DNA of 64,000 nucleotides from Pseudomonas sp. AL03 (GCF_029960815.1 NZ_JASBRE010000002.1:62001-126000), one strand, 5' to 3'; counted from the stretch's first letter, positions 1-8,978 are shown. Numbers and translations are program-made. Notes: a model not told the origin generated them from the sequence alone.

Positions 1-593
1 CTGAGGTCTTGCAGGGTGGCGATCATGGTGCCGCTGGCCACGTAGTCACCGACGTCCACCTGACGAATGCCGATGGTTCCGCTGAACGGCGCGACGATGC
101 GTTTTTTCTCGAGCGAAGCCTTGAGCTGATTGACCGTGGCCTTGTTCTTTTTGAACACCGCCGAGAGTCGGTCGAACTCGCCTTTGGAAATCGCCTGGCT
201 GCCCACGAGCTGGCTGCCACGGTTGTAATCCACTTGGGCCAGTCCGAGGTCGGCGAGGGCGGTTTCCAGCAGGGCGGTTTCCACGGCGCTATCGAGTTGG
301 ACGATCGGCTGACCGGCCTTGACCTTCTGCCCCGACTGGAACTGCACATCGGTGACGGTGCCGGCGATCTCCAGGCTCAGGTCGACGCCTTGCAGCGCCT
401 TGAGGGTGCCGACGGTCGGCAGGCGGGCTTGCCACGGCCGTTCGGTGGCGGTGGCCACGGCGACACTGATCGGCGGTTTCGGCGCAGCAAAGCCCTGAAT
501 CATCGTGTAGATGGAAAAGGCTTTGTAACCGGCCAGGACCAGTACGATCAGCAGAACAACACCCAACATGATCAGCATGCGGCGACGCAGCAT
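1..593 (-). CDS. RND efflux periplasmic adaptor (MexV-like), 3' end beyond window
   Basis: Membrane-fusion protein of a tripartite RND efflux pump, linking the inner-membrane pump to the outer-membrane channel. The visible 197 codons start with a membrane anchor (residues about 6-25), followed by the first half of the biotinyl-lipoyl hybrid and the alpha-hairpin, and end inside the returning lipoyl motif (VAPFSGTIGIR, then DVGDYVASG). An AAGGA ribosome site lies just upstream of the ATG at 593. The rest of the gene, and presumably the pump gene, lie beyond the left edge. Its position after the imelysin operon matches mexV (PA4374) in P. aeruginosa; the symbol is withheld because the assignment rests on remembered synteny. 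Confidence 0.85.
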   Translation of the reverse strand, partial: MLRRRMLIMLGVVLLIVLVLAGYKAFSIYTMIQGFAAPKPPISVAVATATERPWQARLPTVGTLKALQGVDLSLEIAGTVTDVQFQSGQKVKAGQPIVQLDSAVETALLETALADLGLAQVDYNRGSQLVGSQAISKGEFDRLSAVFKKNKATVNQLKASLEKKRIVAPFSGTIGIRQVDVGDYVASGTMIATLQDL

Positions 594-698
594 ATTTCCA
601 CTTCCTTGGAGAAAATCAGGTGAGACAGTCGGGCACATTACTCCGAGTGGGAGGTTGATTCCAACTGGCAGAACTTACAGGTGGGCGTCACCCCGACC

Positions 699-831
699 TG
701 TAGCAGCTGGCGCAGCCTGCGTTCGGCGGCGAAGCCGTCGTAAATCCATGCAACGTGGTTTGTCTGACACACCGCGTCGTCGGATCTCACGACGGCTTCG
801 CCGCCGAACGCAGGCTTCGCCAGCTGCTACA
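699..831. repeat. Inverted intergenic repeat, family 2 (copy 1)
   Basis: Two near-perfect arms of about 43 bases (699-741 and 789-831) begin with TGTAGCAGCTGGCG and end with its complement, around a 47-base centre. The same element recurs at 18846-18978 and 50109-50241. It lies between the DUF1513 gene and the RND adaptor, so it may also stall or stabilise the transcript. It looks like a paired REP-type element. Confidence 0.9.
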
Positions 832-842
832 AAGAACCGTGT

Positions 843-1955
843 TTAGATGAGGTGGAGGTGGTTGTCCCAGAGCCCTGCGGGCAGCTCCAGTGGTTTTGCT
901 ACAAGATCTGTCTGGCGGCAATCGTAGTACCGGCATCGCCCCTGTCCCGAGGTCACGACAAAGCCATCGGCTACCGCGCCGACCCCGGCGCAATCGGGAA
1001 GCGGCGCGTCCAGGCGCACGTCACCGCTGTCCAGGTCCCAGATGAAAAAGCGATTGCCCCGTGGCGCGGTCAACGCGACCAGGCGCAGTTCGCTGTGCAC
1101 CGCGACGCTGGCGGTGTAATGCCCCATGGCCTGCAACTGATGCTCAGGCACCGGGAAGGCCACGAACGGCTGGCCGGGCCGCTTGATCGCCAGCAGCTGC
1201 GAAGGCTCGTGAGACGGTCCCATGAACTGCTGGCCGGCGACGATGGTGCCGTCGCTGGCAATCCCCAAATGACGCACGCTGTTCATCTGCTGGGCGAGGG
1301 TTTCCTTGCTCAGCAGGGTGCCGTCGCGTTGCATCAGGACCAGGCTCGGTTCCATGGCGTTGAGGTTCATCTCGACGCGGCTTTCGGCCTCGGTGCGAAT
1401 GCCGCCGTTGGCGACCACCAGCGTTTCACCATTGGGCATCCACGACACCTGATGCGGGCCGACGCCGTGGGTGGGGATCTCGCCGCTGTGGATAAGTCGC
1501 TCGCCTTCGAACTTATACACACCCAGCAAGCCACGACCCGGATCAGAGGTGTCGTTCTCGGTGGCGTACAGCCAGTCGCCGCTCTTGTGAATCACCGCGT
1601 GACCGTAGAAGTGCCGGTTCGGCCGTGAGATCACGGTTTGCAGCAGCGTGCCGTCGCGCAGGTCGATCAGGTAACTCTCGGTCCCAGGACGACGGGCGAC
1701 GAACAGCGCAATCGGCAGCGTCGGGTGGTTGATGATGTCGTGACAACGCTGGCCGACCTGGGTGGCAAACACCCGGGTGCCGTCCAGCCGATACCCAACG
1801 GCATAATGTTTGCCGTCGGTATCGTCCCGCGCCGAGAGCAGCAGCGGGCTTTTGTCCTTCTGCTTGAACAGCGTCCAGCCGCCGAGTGTCACCGCACCCA
1901 GCAGCAAACTACCTAACGTCAGAGCCTGGCGTCGCAGCATGGAACTTGCCCTCAT
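843..1955 (-). CDS. DUF1513 family protein of the iron-regulated imelysin operon
   Basis: A 370-residue protein of the DUF1513 family, predicted to form a beta-propeller (repeated WxxNGETLVVANGG / LVALTAPRGN-type strands). The N-terminus has a twin-arginine-like start (RRQALTLGSLLLGAV), suggesting export. The start at 1955 overlaps the stop of the upstream imelysin gene as TGATG, indicating translational coupling. An ATG five codons later (1940), with GAGGG eight bases before it, is an alternative. It is the last gene of the operon, after imelysin, di-haem oxidoreductase and imelysin. The biochemical function is not known; the context points to iron handling at the envelope. Confidence 0.85.
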   Translation of the reverse strand: MRASSMLRRQALTLGSLLLGAVTLGGWTLFKQKDKSPLLLSARDDTDGKHYAVGYRLDGTRVFATQVGQRCHDIINHPTLPIALFVARRPGTESYLIDLRDGTLLQTVISRPNRHFYGHAVIHKSGDWLYATENDTSDPGRGLLGVYKFEGERLIHSGEIPTHGVGPHQVSWMPNGETLVVANGGIRTEAESRVEMNLNAMEPSLVLMQRDGTLLSKETLAQQMNSVRHLGIASDGTIVAGQQFMGPSHEPSQLLAIKRPGQPFVAFPVPEHQLQAMGHYTASVAVHSELRLVALTAPRGNRFFIWDLDSGDVRLDAPLPDCAGVGAVADGFVVTSGQGRCRYYDCRQTDLVAKPLELPAGLWDNHLHLI

Positions 1956-3019
1956 CAGTCACCGTCGTTGGCGTTGAAGCCCAGTTGGATGCCCAGCGCC
2001 TTGGCCAGTTCGCCTTCGTGCAGGCGGTGGACGACGTTGAGGCTGTCGTAGAGATCGTTGAGTTGCTGGCGACCGGCGTCATCGCCGAGCATGTCGGTCA
2101 GCGAGCGCTGGTTGCTGGCGAACAGTTTCAGGGACGCAGCGTAAGCGGCGTCGATCTTGTCGGCCAAGGGTTTCTGCTCGTTCGGCAACAGACCGCGCAG
2201 GCCTTTGTTGTCGACACCGACCCAGACGGTTTGCGCCGCGGCCAGGCTGGCTTCCAGACCTTGCAGCGAGGACTTGCTGCGCCAGGCGTCGGCCTGGAAC
2301 GGCTGAGGAATGCCCTTGCTCTGACGGCCCATCGGCGTGCCGAGTTTTTTCTTCAGGGAGTCCAGCGCGGTGACTTGCACGCGCAGCAGGTCCGCGATCG
2401 CTTCGTGGGAGTCGGCGTAGCGCTGGTTGGGGAATTTGCTCATCTGCGCGAGCATGCCGTCGTTGGTGTTCCAGCGCGACAGGATCTCTTCGGCCAGTTG
2501 TTTCTGACGCTCACCGATGGCGCTCAGCAGCGGGCAGTACTTGGCTTTCTGGGTGGCATCGGCCATGTCGATCTTGCTGTCGAACAGGATGTATTCATAG
2601 GCGGAGAGGCCCTGAACCACAACGCTGGACTTGGTCAGGGCGGCGGCATCGATCTGCGGCTGCGCGGTGACCAGTTGCTCGACCTGACGGCCCACGAGGT
2701 TTTTCTTGTCCGGCCAGAACTGCACCTGCCACGAACGGTTGCCCTCGGCCAGCGGGCCGATCAGCAGCGGTTGCAGCTCGGCCCAGGCTTTCTGCGCATG
2801 CAGGAAGTCGGCACGGGCGGTGTCGAGGGTTTCCTTGCCTTCGCAGAAGGCCAGGGCGCTGACCGCCAGTTGACGGTCGGCTTCTACCCAGCGGCTGTAG
2901 GTCGGCAGGATCACTTGCTTGGCGATGGCCGCCGAAGTAACGGCCTGCGGATCCTGAGGCGAACAGGCGCCCAAGGCGAGCGCGGCAAGGCTGGTGAACA
3001 ACAATTTTGGACGGAACAT
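1955..3019 (-). CDS. Imelysin-family lipoprotein (short form)
   Basis: A 354-residue imelysin-family protein, the periplasmic EfeO/IrpA-like class linked to iron uptake. A lipoprotein signal is visible (LLFTSLAALALGAC, lipobox cysteine at about residue 19). The family GxHxxE motif appears as GLSAYE (in VVQGLSAYEYILFD), so the His ligand is replaced. The sister gene at 4725-6071 keeps the canonical form. The ATG at 3019 has GGGAG eight bases upstream; an upstream in-frame extension lacks a ribosome site and overlaps the preceding gene. It is the third gene of the operon. Confidence 0.88.
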   Translation of the reverse strand: MFRPKLLFTSLAALALGACSPQDPQAVTSAAIAKQVILPTYSRWVEADRQLAVSALAFCEGKETLDTARADFLHAQKAWAELQPLLIGPLAEGNRSWQVQFWPDKKNLVGRQVEQLVTAQPQIDAAALTKSSVVVQGLSAYEYILFDSKIDMADATQKAKYCPLLSAIGERQKQLAEEILSRWNTNDGMLAQMSKFPNQRYADSHEAIADLLRVQVTALDSLKKKLGTPMGRQSKGIPQPFQADAWRSKSSLQGLEASLAAAQTVWVGVDNKGLRGLLPNEQKPLADKIDAAYAASLKLFASNQRSLTDMLGDDAGRQQLNDLYDSLNVVHRLHEGELAKALGIQLGFNANDGD

Positions 3020-3045
3020 GTCGGGCTCCCGCAATGGAATACGGA

Positions 3046-4473
3046 TTAAAGGGAATTCAAAAACGCCAGCAACGCAGCGCGTTGCTCGGCATTGAAAGAC
3101 AAAACCTGTTGCTGCGCCGCTGTTGCTTCGCCGCCATGCCAGAGCACGGCTTCGAGCAGATTGCGAGCGCGGCCATCGTGCAAAAACTGGGTGTGGCCAC
3201 TGACCGCCTGCGTCAAACCGATGCCCCACAATGGCGGGGTGCGCCAGTCGCGGCCACTGGCCTGGAATTCGCTACGGTTGTCGGCCAGACCGTCGCCCAT
3301 GTCGTGCAGCAGCAGATCGCTGTAAGGGCGAATCACTTGATTGGCCAGTTCAGGTTCGGCGGCGTTGGCGGCGGTGGTGTATTTCGGGGTATGACAAGAC
3401 TGGCACCCGGCCTGGAAAAACAGATTCTTGCCGGCCAGCACTTGGGGAGCGCTGACATCGCGGCGGGCCGGTACGGCGAGGTTACGGCTGTAGAACAACA
3501 CCAGTCGCAGGATGTTATCGCTGACCTCCGGCTCGCCATCAGGGCCATTGCCGTTGGGCGCCTGCTTGCAAGCGGTTTGCGTGTCAGTGCAGTCGTCGAC
3601 GGGCCTCAGGCTTGTGGTGAGGCCCATGTCACCGGAAAACGCATGAACATTTTGTTGATTGAGGTTCGGTTGCCCGGCCTTCCAGCCAAATCGCCCGAGG
3701 ACGGTTTTTTGCTGCGTGTCATCCCAGACCCGGTTCGGGCGTCCGGCGATGCCGTTTTTGTCTTTTGCTTGAGCTTGTGCATTGGCCAGGATCGCCTCGT
3801 CGGGGATCGCTTCCAGCAGACCCAGGCCAATCATCGGCGGTGCGACACGCGCCGAGAAACGGGTATCAGGGTGCATCGGACCGTAGCCGAGTTGGGTGAT
3901 CTGCAACGTCGGTTTGCGCAACTCGACTTCGGTGCCGTCCTTGAAACGAATCGGAACGGGCGTGTAATCGACACGCACTTTGCCTTCCGGGACGACACCG
4001 GGCACGGCCATGTCCTGGAATTGTCCGCCGTAGACCGGCTCCGGGACGACACCAAGTTGCTCGATGACGTTGGCATACGCCGGCGCATCGGGAATCGACA
4101 GGCGCACCAGCATCGACACGGCGTTCTGCGCATCAGGCGTGGGCGGATGACCGCGGCCGTCCTTGATGTGGCAGTTCTGGCAGGCGTTGGTGTTGAACAA
4201 TGGGCCGATACCATCCCGGGCGGTGGTGGTCGACGGGGCGATCACCCAGGGACTGCGGAAGAAGCTGTTGCCGACGCTGAAGTCCACGCGCCGTGACGGC
4301 GGCAGGTTGGCGGACGGCAGGGAAAACGAGTTCTGATCGGTCTTTCGCACGGTCGCGCTGCCACCGGACCGGGCTTCACCGGGTTCGGCTTTGGTAAAAC
4401 GTGGGGCGTCGTCGCAGGCACTCAGGCCCAGGGCCAGCAACAGTGCGGACAAGCGAAGAGGCAGCGAGGGCAT
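3046..4473 (-). CDS. Di-haem oxidoreductase family (DUF1111) lipoprotein
   Basis: A 475-residue c-type cytochrome of the di-haem oxidoreductase (thiol-oxidoreductase-like) family. Two haem-binding sites are visible, CQNCH in the first quarter and CQSCH near residue 355, as expected for a MauG-like peroxidase fold. A lipoprotein-type leader (LLLALGLSAC) places it at the periplasmic membrane. The start at 4473 has AGGAT upstream. It is sandwiched between two imelysin genes, the usual context of this family in Pseudomonas (PA4370-PA4373 order). A redox role in ferric/ferrous conversion with the imelysins is inferred from context only. Confidence 0.88.
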   Translation of the reverse strand: MPSLPLRLSALLLALGLSACDDAPRFTKAEPGEARSGGSATVRKTDQNSFSLPSANLPPSRRVDFSVGNSFFRSPWVIAPSTTTARDGIGPLFNTNACQNCHIKDGRGHPPTPDAQNAVSMLVRLSIPDAPAYANVIEQLGVVPEPVYGGQFQDMAVPGVVPEGKVRVDYTPVPIRFKDGTEVELRKPTLQITQLGYGPMHPDTRFSARVAPPMIGLGLLEAIPDEAILANAQAQAKDKNGIAGRPNRVWDDTQQKTVLGRFGWKAGQPNLNQQNVHAFSGDMGLTTSLRPVDDCTDTQTACKQAPNGNGPDGEPEVSDNILRLVLFYSRNLAVPARRDVSAPQVLAGKNLFFQAGCQSCHTPKYTTAANAAEPELANQVIRPYSDLLLHDMGDGLADNRSEFQASGRDWRTPPLWGIGLTQAVSGHTQFLHDGRARNLLEAVLWHGGEATAAQQQVLSFNAEQRAALLAFLNSL

Positions 4474-4571
4474 CAGGCATCCTGCAAGACGAGCAAAACA
4501 AGGGCGCAAAGTCTAACAGGGCAGGGGAGTTTGAATAAGAGGAATTATCGTTTGCTTGATGTGGGGCAACT

Positions 4572-4682
4572 GATCGTTCCCACGCTCAGCGTGGGAATGC
4601 AGCCCGTGACGCTCTGCGTCACATCAAAAGCCGAACGCGGAGCGTCCGTTGAGGCATTCCCACGCAGAGCGTGGGAACGATC
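4572..4682. repeat. Inverted intergenic repeat, family 1 (copy 1)
   Basis: Begins GATCGTTCCCACGC and ends with the complement, with inner arms GCGTGGGAATGC / GCATTCCCACGC and a second internal hairpin in the middle. Other copies are at 14304-14413, 16152-16262, 31810-31917 and 52487-52593. It sits between the first and second genes of the imelysin operon and could tune relative expression. Confidence 0.9.
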
Positions 4683-4724
4683 GGCGACCCGAAGGTCGCC
4701 TCTTAGTCACTCAGACAGCGTTGA

Positions 4725-6071
4725 TCAGAACTCGTGATCAGCGTTGTCCGGGTTCAGGTCGCTGATGCCCAGTTTGCCAGCGGCGGCTTCGATCGAGCCG
4801 GTCTGCTTGACCAGGGAAGCGATAGCGTCGCGCACGATCTGGTTGCCAGCAGTGTTGCCGGCAGCGATCAGCTGGTCGTAGTGCTCACCCTTGTTGGCAT
4901 GATCGACGATAACCTGCATCTTCGCTTCGGTCGCAGCCAGGTCGGCTTTCAGCGCGGTGTCGGCAGCCGAGTCAGCCTTGGCTACCAGGGACGACAGGCT
5001 GGCGCCGGTCATTTTGGTGCCGTCGACGCGGGTGTACTCGCCCAGGTACACATTACGAATGCCTTTGGCATCGTAGAACTGCGAGTTGTGGGTGTTGTCG
5101 CTGAAGCAGTCGTGTTCGTCTTCCGGGGAGTTGGCTTCCAGGGAAACCTTCATGCGCTCGCCCGCCAGTTCGCCCAGGGACAGGCTGCCCATGCCGAACA
5201 GCATTTTGCGCAGGCCGCTTTCGGCAGGCTCGGCTTCCAGGGTGGCGCGGTAGTTGTCGGCCACGTTCGGCTTCCAGTTACCGACCATTTCTTCCAGGTC
5301 GCTGACCAACAGTTGGGTCACGGACTTCAGGTAGGCGCGACGACGATCGTTATGACCGCCGGTTGCGCCTTTGCCTTCCAGGTAGTCGGACGCTGGACGG
5401 TTGCCGGCGCCAGGGCCGGTGCCGTTCAGGTCCTGGCCCCAAAGCAGGAATTCGATGGCGTGGTAGCCGGTGGCAACGTTGGCCTCGGAACCACCCAGCT
5501 CGTTCAGACTGGCGAGTTTTGCCGGGGTGATGTCTTTCACGTCGACCTTGTCTTCGCCGACCTGAACTTGAGTGTTGGCGATGATATTGGCCGTGGCGCC
5601 CGGGTTACCCAGTGCGTGCTCGTAGGATTTGTCGACGTAGTCGATCAGGCCTTCGTCCAGTGGCCAGGCGTTCACCTGACCTTCCCAGTCGTCGATGATG
5701 GTGTTGCCGAAGCGGAACACTTCGCTCTGCAGGTAAGGCACGCGGGCAGCGACCCAGGCAGCCTTGGCAGCTTTCAGGGTGTCGGCGTTCGGCTTGGCGA
5801 GGAAGGCGTCGACGGCGGTTTGCAGGGTCTTCGCGGTGGATTCGGCATCGCTGTAAACGGCGAAGACGATGTCGGCGTAATGCGCGACAACGGCTTTGGC
5901 GGCTGCTTCGTCGACTTTACCGGCAGCGGCAGGTGCGGCGGCCGGGGCTGAGGTGCTGGCCGCCGGAGTCGGCGCCTGCGCAGCGACAGCTTTGTCTTTG
6001 CCTTCGCCACAACCGGCGAGGGAAATAGCGATGGCCAACAGACTGGCGGTAGCCAGAGGCATACGAATCAT
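4725..6071 (-). CDS. Imelysin family protein (IrpA/IcmP-like), first gene of operon
   Basis: A 448-residue long-form imelysin, homologous by length and features to P. aeruginosa IcmP (PA4370). A lipoprotein leader (LLAIAISLAGC) is followed by an Ala/Pro-rich linker, then the imelysin domain with the canonical GxHxxE motif (GYHAIEFLLWGQD) and a second conserved block with two acidic residues and Cys (EDEHDCFSDNTH). The first domain half (about 60-250) and second half (260-440) form the usual duplicated helical bundle. The ATG at 6071 was chosen over one nine bases upstream because the AGG is then well spaced. It is preceded by a Fur-box-like dyad, so expression should rise on iron starvation. 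Confidence 0.88.
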   Translation of the reverse strand: MIRMPLATASLLAIAISLAGCGEGKDKAVAAQAPTPAASTSAPAAAPAAAGKVDEAAAKAVVAHYADIVFAVYSDAESTAKTLQTAVDAFLAKPNADTLKAAKAAWVAARVPYLQSEVFRFGNTIIDDWEGQVNAWPLDEGLIDYVDKSYEHALGNPGATANIIANTQVQVGEDKVDVKDITPAKLASLNELGGSEANVATGYHAIEFLLWGQDLNGTGPGAGNRPASDYLEGKGATGGHNDRRRAYLKSVTQLLVSDLEEMVGNWKPNVADNYRATLEAEPAESGLRKMLFGMGSLSLGELAGERMKVSLEANSPEDEHDCFSDNTHNSQFYDAKGIRNVYLGEYTRVDGTKMTGASLSSLVAKADSAADTALKADLAATEAKMQVIVDHANKGEHYDQLIAAGNTAGNQIVRDAIASLVKQTGSIEAAAGKLGISDLNPDNADHEF

Positions 6072-6132
6072 GGCGAACATCCTGCTTCGAGAGGGGGTGG
6101 AATGGCGCAGCAAGCGCGCAAAGCTGCGACAT

Positions 6133-6151
6133 AATGCAAATCTTTCGCATT
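6133..6151. promoter_or_regulatory. Fur box upstream of the imelysin operon
   Basis: AATGCAAATCTTTCGCATT is a 19-base dyad lying inside a longer perfect inverted repeat with 9-base arms (6129-6137 and 6147-6155). It fits the Fur pattern AATGAGAATnATTCTCATT with conserved outer AATG/CATT and AAT/TT core. Its centre is about 70 bases upstream of the ATG at 6071, a normal position for iron repression. Confidence 0.75.
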
Positions 6152-6215
6152 ATGTGTAAAGGGTTGTGCTTGGAAATATTTCTTATTCACGCGGGGTTTG
6201 TGTCGTAGATCAAGA

Positions 6216-6270
6216 GATCGCAGCCTCGTTTCACTCGACAGCTGCTACAGAGTGAAACGAGGCTGCGATC
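6216..6270. repeat. Perfect 20-base inverted repeat between bifA and imelysin promoter
   Basis: Arms 6216-6235 and 6251-6270 are exact complements, with a 15-base loop that contains GCTGCTACA, also found at the ends of repeat family 2. There is no T-run on either side, so it is not a typical intrinsic terminator. It lies immediately after the bifA stop codon. Confidence 0.8.
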
Positions 6271-6279
6271 TTGTGATGT

Positions 6280-8331
6280 TTACAAAATAGCCGCGTTACT
6301 GCGCTGAGCCTGTTTCAGATACGCGCTCAATTCCCGCGCCGGCAGCGGTTTGCTGTAGAGATAGCCCTGACCTTCGTGACAGCCTTCGGAGATGATGTAG
6401 GCCTCTTGCTCGGCGGTTTCCACGCCTTCGGCAATCACCTGCATGCCCAGGCTCTTGCCCAGCTGGATGATGGCCCGAACGATGGTCGCATCGTCGTCGT
6501 CATCGAGCAGATCCTGAACGAAGCTCTTGTCGATCTTGATCTTGTCCAGCGGCAGGCTTTTCAGATAGCTCAATGACGAGTAACCGGTGCCGAAGTCGTC
6601 GATCGCGATCAGCGCACCGGAGCGGCGCAGGCTGAGCAGGTGCTGGGCAGCCGTGCTGATGTCTTCCATCAGGCCGGTTTCGGTGACTTCCAGCTCCAGG
6701 CTGCGGGGCGGCAGGCGGTACATCTGCAGCAGGTTGTTGACCACCCGTGGCAACTCGGCGTGGTGCAGTTGCACCGTGGACAGGTTTACCGCCATGCGCA
6801 GGTCGACAAAACCCTGGTCATGCCAGTCGCGCAATTGCTTGCACGCCTGATCCAGCACCCATTCACCGATGGCGATGATGGTGCCGTTCTGCTCGGCCAG
6901 GGGGATGAACAAGTCTGGCGGAACCAGCCCGTGCTCGGGATGCTGCCAGCGAATCAACGCCTCGACACCCACCACTCGGTGATCGCGATAGCTGATCTGC
7001 GGCTGGTAGACGAGGTACAACTGGTTACGGGCCAAGGCGTCGCGCAGGTCTTTTTCCAGCTCGCGACGTCGGCGCATCTCGGTGTCGACGCTGGCGATAT
7101 AGAACTGATAACGGTTGCGCGAGCGAGTCTTGGCCAGGGTCATGGTCTGCTCGGCTTTTTGCAGCAGTTTTTCGGTGCTGTCACCGTCCTCGGGGAACAG
7201 GGTGATGCCGATGGTGGCGCGCAGGCGAATCTCTTGATGGTCGAGGGCGAACGCCGCTTCCAGGTCATCGAGAATGCTTTGGGCCAGTTCGGCCGCTTCG
7301 TAGGGTTGTTCGATATCGGCCTGAACCAGGGCGAACTGGTCGCCACCAAGGCGGGCGAGGGCGCCGAGGCGTCCGCTGTGAGCTCGCAGGCGATCGGCGA
7401 GGGCCAGCAGCAGTTGGTCGCCGGTCTGGTAGCTGAATTGTTCGTTGATGCCTTTGAAATCGTCCAGGCCGACCACCAATACCGCGACCCGACGTTGCAA
7501 CTTGCCGGCGTCTACCAGAATTTTGTCCAGTTGCTGCTGCAATTGCTGGCGGTTCGGCAGACCGGTAAGGAAGTCGTACTGGGCCATGCGAAGTAGGCTG
7601 TTTTCCGCTTCGTGGCGCAAATGGGTGTTGCGCTCGATGGACTCGAGCAACTGGTTGGCGGTGCTGATCCAGATCCCCAATTCGTTCTTTTCATGCCCCT
7701 TGAGCAGCGGGATTTTGTGTTCGCTGGGGCGGTCCGGATTGATTTCCGTGAGGTGCTCGATGATTCGCGACAGCGGTTTGGTCAGCAGCCAGTGATAGAC
7801 CAGGTACAGCACCAGCCCCATGGCCATGGCACGCAATACGCCGGAGATGAAAATGATCACCGAACTGACGATGAAACCCTGGCCGTAGGTGGCGGTGTCG
7901 AGCGTAATGCTCAGGTCGCCGTAATACTCGCTGTAAGGGCCGCGACCCACCAGTTGGGTGGTGAAGGTGCGTTCCTTGCCGAGGATCAGGTCGGTCAGCC
8001 AGCGACTGCCGGAATGCTGCAACTCGCGAGACTTTTGCGCGAGCATGGCCTCGTTGGGATGGCCAATGGAGGCCTTGCGCACTGCGTCGTCCTGAAACAG
8101 GCCTTCGATAACCTGCATGCCCATCTCGCGGTCCAGGCTGTAGACGGCCTGGGTCGAGGGGTCGCGGAACATGTCGAGGATGCGTTGGGCATCGCTGGCC
8201 ACGGCCTGGCGTGTTTTATAGGCATCGAAAACGATCTGAGCGCAGCTCAAGACCACGCCGACGATCAATGCCGACAGGAGCACGACCCGGAGCAACTTCA
8301 CCGACAAGCTGTTCTTGAGTTCCAGCTTCAA
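6280..8331 (-). CDS. bifA: c-di-GMP phosphodiesterase BifA (degenerate GGDEF plus EAL)
   Basis: A 683-residue inner-membrane protein. A TM helix (about 11-33), a periplasmic sensor segment and a second TM region (about 155-185) lead into a HAMP-like linker, a GGDEF domain and a C-terminal EAL domain. The GGDEF site reads GGDQF (residues 329-333), the degenerate form described for BifA, so cyclase activity is not expected. The EAL site is intact (E457 in VEALIRW, then DDFGTGYSS, KIDKSFV, AEGVET). The start is TTG at 8331 with AAGGA eight bases upstream; the nearby ATG is out of frame and stops at once. Position between sodB and the imelysin operon equals PA4367. It lowers c-di-GMP and favours motility over biofilm. 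Confidence 0.88.
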   Translation of the reverse strand: MKLELKNSLSVKLLRVVLLSALIVGVVLSCAQIVFDAYKTRQAVASDAQRILDMFRDPSTQAVYSLDREMGMQVIEGLFQDDAVRKASIGHPNEAMLAQKSRELQHSGSRWLTDLILGKERTFTTQLVGRGPYSEYYGDLSITLDTATYGQGFIVSSVIIFISGVLRAMAMGLVLYLVYHWLLTKPLSRIIEHLTEINPDRPSEHKIPLLKGHEKNELGIWISTANQLLESIERNTHLRHEAENSLLRMAQYDFLTGLPNRQQLQQQLDKILVDAGKLQRRVAVLVVGLDDFKGINEQFSYQTGDQLLLALADRLRAHSGRLGALARLGGDQFALVQADIEQPYEAAELAQSILDDLEAAFALDHQEIRLRATIGITLFPEDGDSTEKLLQKAEQTMTLAKTRSRNRYQFYIASVDTEMRRRRELEKDLRDALARNQLYLVYQPQISYRDHRVVGVEALIRWQHPEHGLVPPDLFIPLAEQNGTIIAIGEWVLDQACKQLRDWHDQGFVDLRMAVNLSTVQLHHAELPRVVNNLLQMYRLPPRSLELEVTETGLMEDISTAAQHLLSLRRSGALIAIDDFGTGYSSLSYLKSLPLDKIKIDKSFVQDLLDDDDDATIVRAIIQLGKSLGMQVIAEGVETAEQEAYIISEGCHEGQGYLYSKPLPARELSAYLKQAQRSNAAIL

Positions 8332-8789
8332 AGAGTCATTCCTTGTTCCGTGCGGGTAGCGTCAAGTTGCCATGAGTATTGGCAATCCGGTGATGTCAGT
8401 CAAAGGGACAATCAATCACATAGGGTTTTGCCTGTAGCTTGGCCGAAATGCTGTCGTATGGAGTATTTGCGCTAGTTGTACTGTGTCGGTTGTTGAGTCC
8501 TTCAACTTGAGGGGGATGTGGACATATTTTCCGTTTGATTGATGTTAGACGGCTGTGGCGTTGGGGCAAGGGGCTGAAGGCTGGTTTCATCGTGGGAAAT
8601 TGCTCTGGTTTCTGCTGATGTACACGTTTTGAATGTGGGAGCGAGCTTGCTCGCGATAGCGGCCGCACAGGCAACGGATGCGTCCGTTTAAACAGCGGTA
8701 AAAAAACCAGACCTTTCCCACGAGGTTTTCAGGTTGCCCGTAGGAAGCGGGTTCAATAACCTTTTGGGTGTCGCTGAAAACTCAGCGAT
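8332..8789. other. Intergenic stretch with one half REP (8634-8657)
   Basis: No convincing gene. It contains the bifA promoter region and a single REP half-element, TGTGGGAGCGAGCTTGCTCGCGAT, without a partner. ORFs on either strand here have no ribosome site or family resemblance. Confidence 0.5.
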
Positions 8790-8978
8790 CGGGTGTGAGA
8801 ACCCGGCAAGTCATAGTCATCCATCGCCAGTATCCGCATAATTGCCGCCAGCTTATCTGCTGCATATGCGTTATGGCGGCTGTGTGCGGGCAGACTTCGG
8901 TCTGGCCGGGTGTCTATGACCGGTTTCTCACCTCGCACATAGCTGCCACCTCTTCGTCGCGTGAGAAACGGCGAGGGA
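8790..8978 (+). ncRNA. C4/P4-like structured RNA element upstream of DUF6124 gene (copy A)
   Basis: Three segments share pairing potential. a1 at 8795-8806 and a3 at 8961-8969 are both complementary to a2 at 8920-8931 (CCGGTTTCTCAC): 11 of 12 for a1, 9 of 9 for a3. A second pair, b1 at 8874-8887 and b2 at 8935-8948, pairs over all 14 positions with two G-U pairs. A TTCG-capped hairpin (CAGAC-TTCG-GTCTG) lies at 8891-8904. The order a1-b1-a2-b2-a3 and an upstream-or-downstream choice for a2 resemble the seqA/seqB/seqC plan of phage P4 immunity and C4 antisense RNAs. Copy B at 55861-56040 has the same plan with different a-sequences. That it is transcribed is inferred. Confidence 0.65.

Noticed and set aside
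699..831. CRISPR-like array from repeated palindromes
   Set aside because: Arms are inverted, not direct, each element stands alone, and there are no equal-length spacers or cas genes.
1886..3049. Long plus-strand ORF (387 residues) opposite the imelysin gene
   Set aside because: Antisense to a recognised family member; His/Arg/Val-rich composition typical of reverse-frame reading in high-GC DNA.
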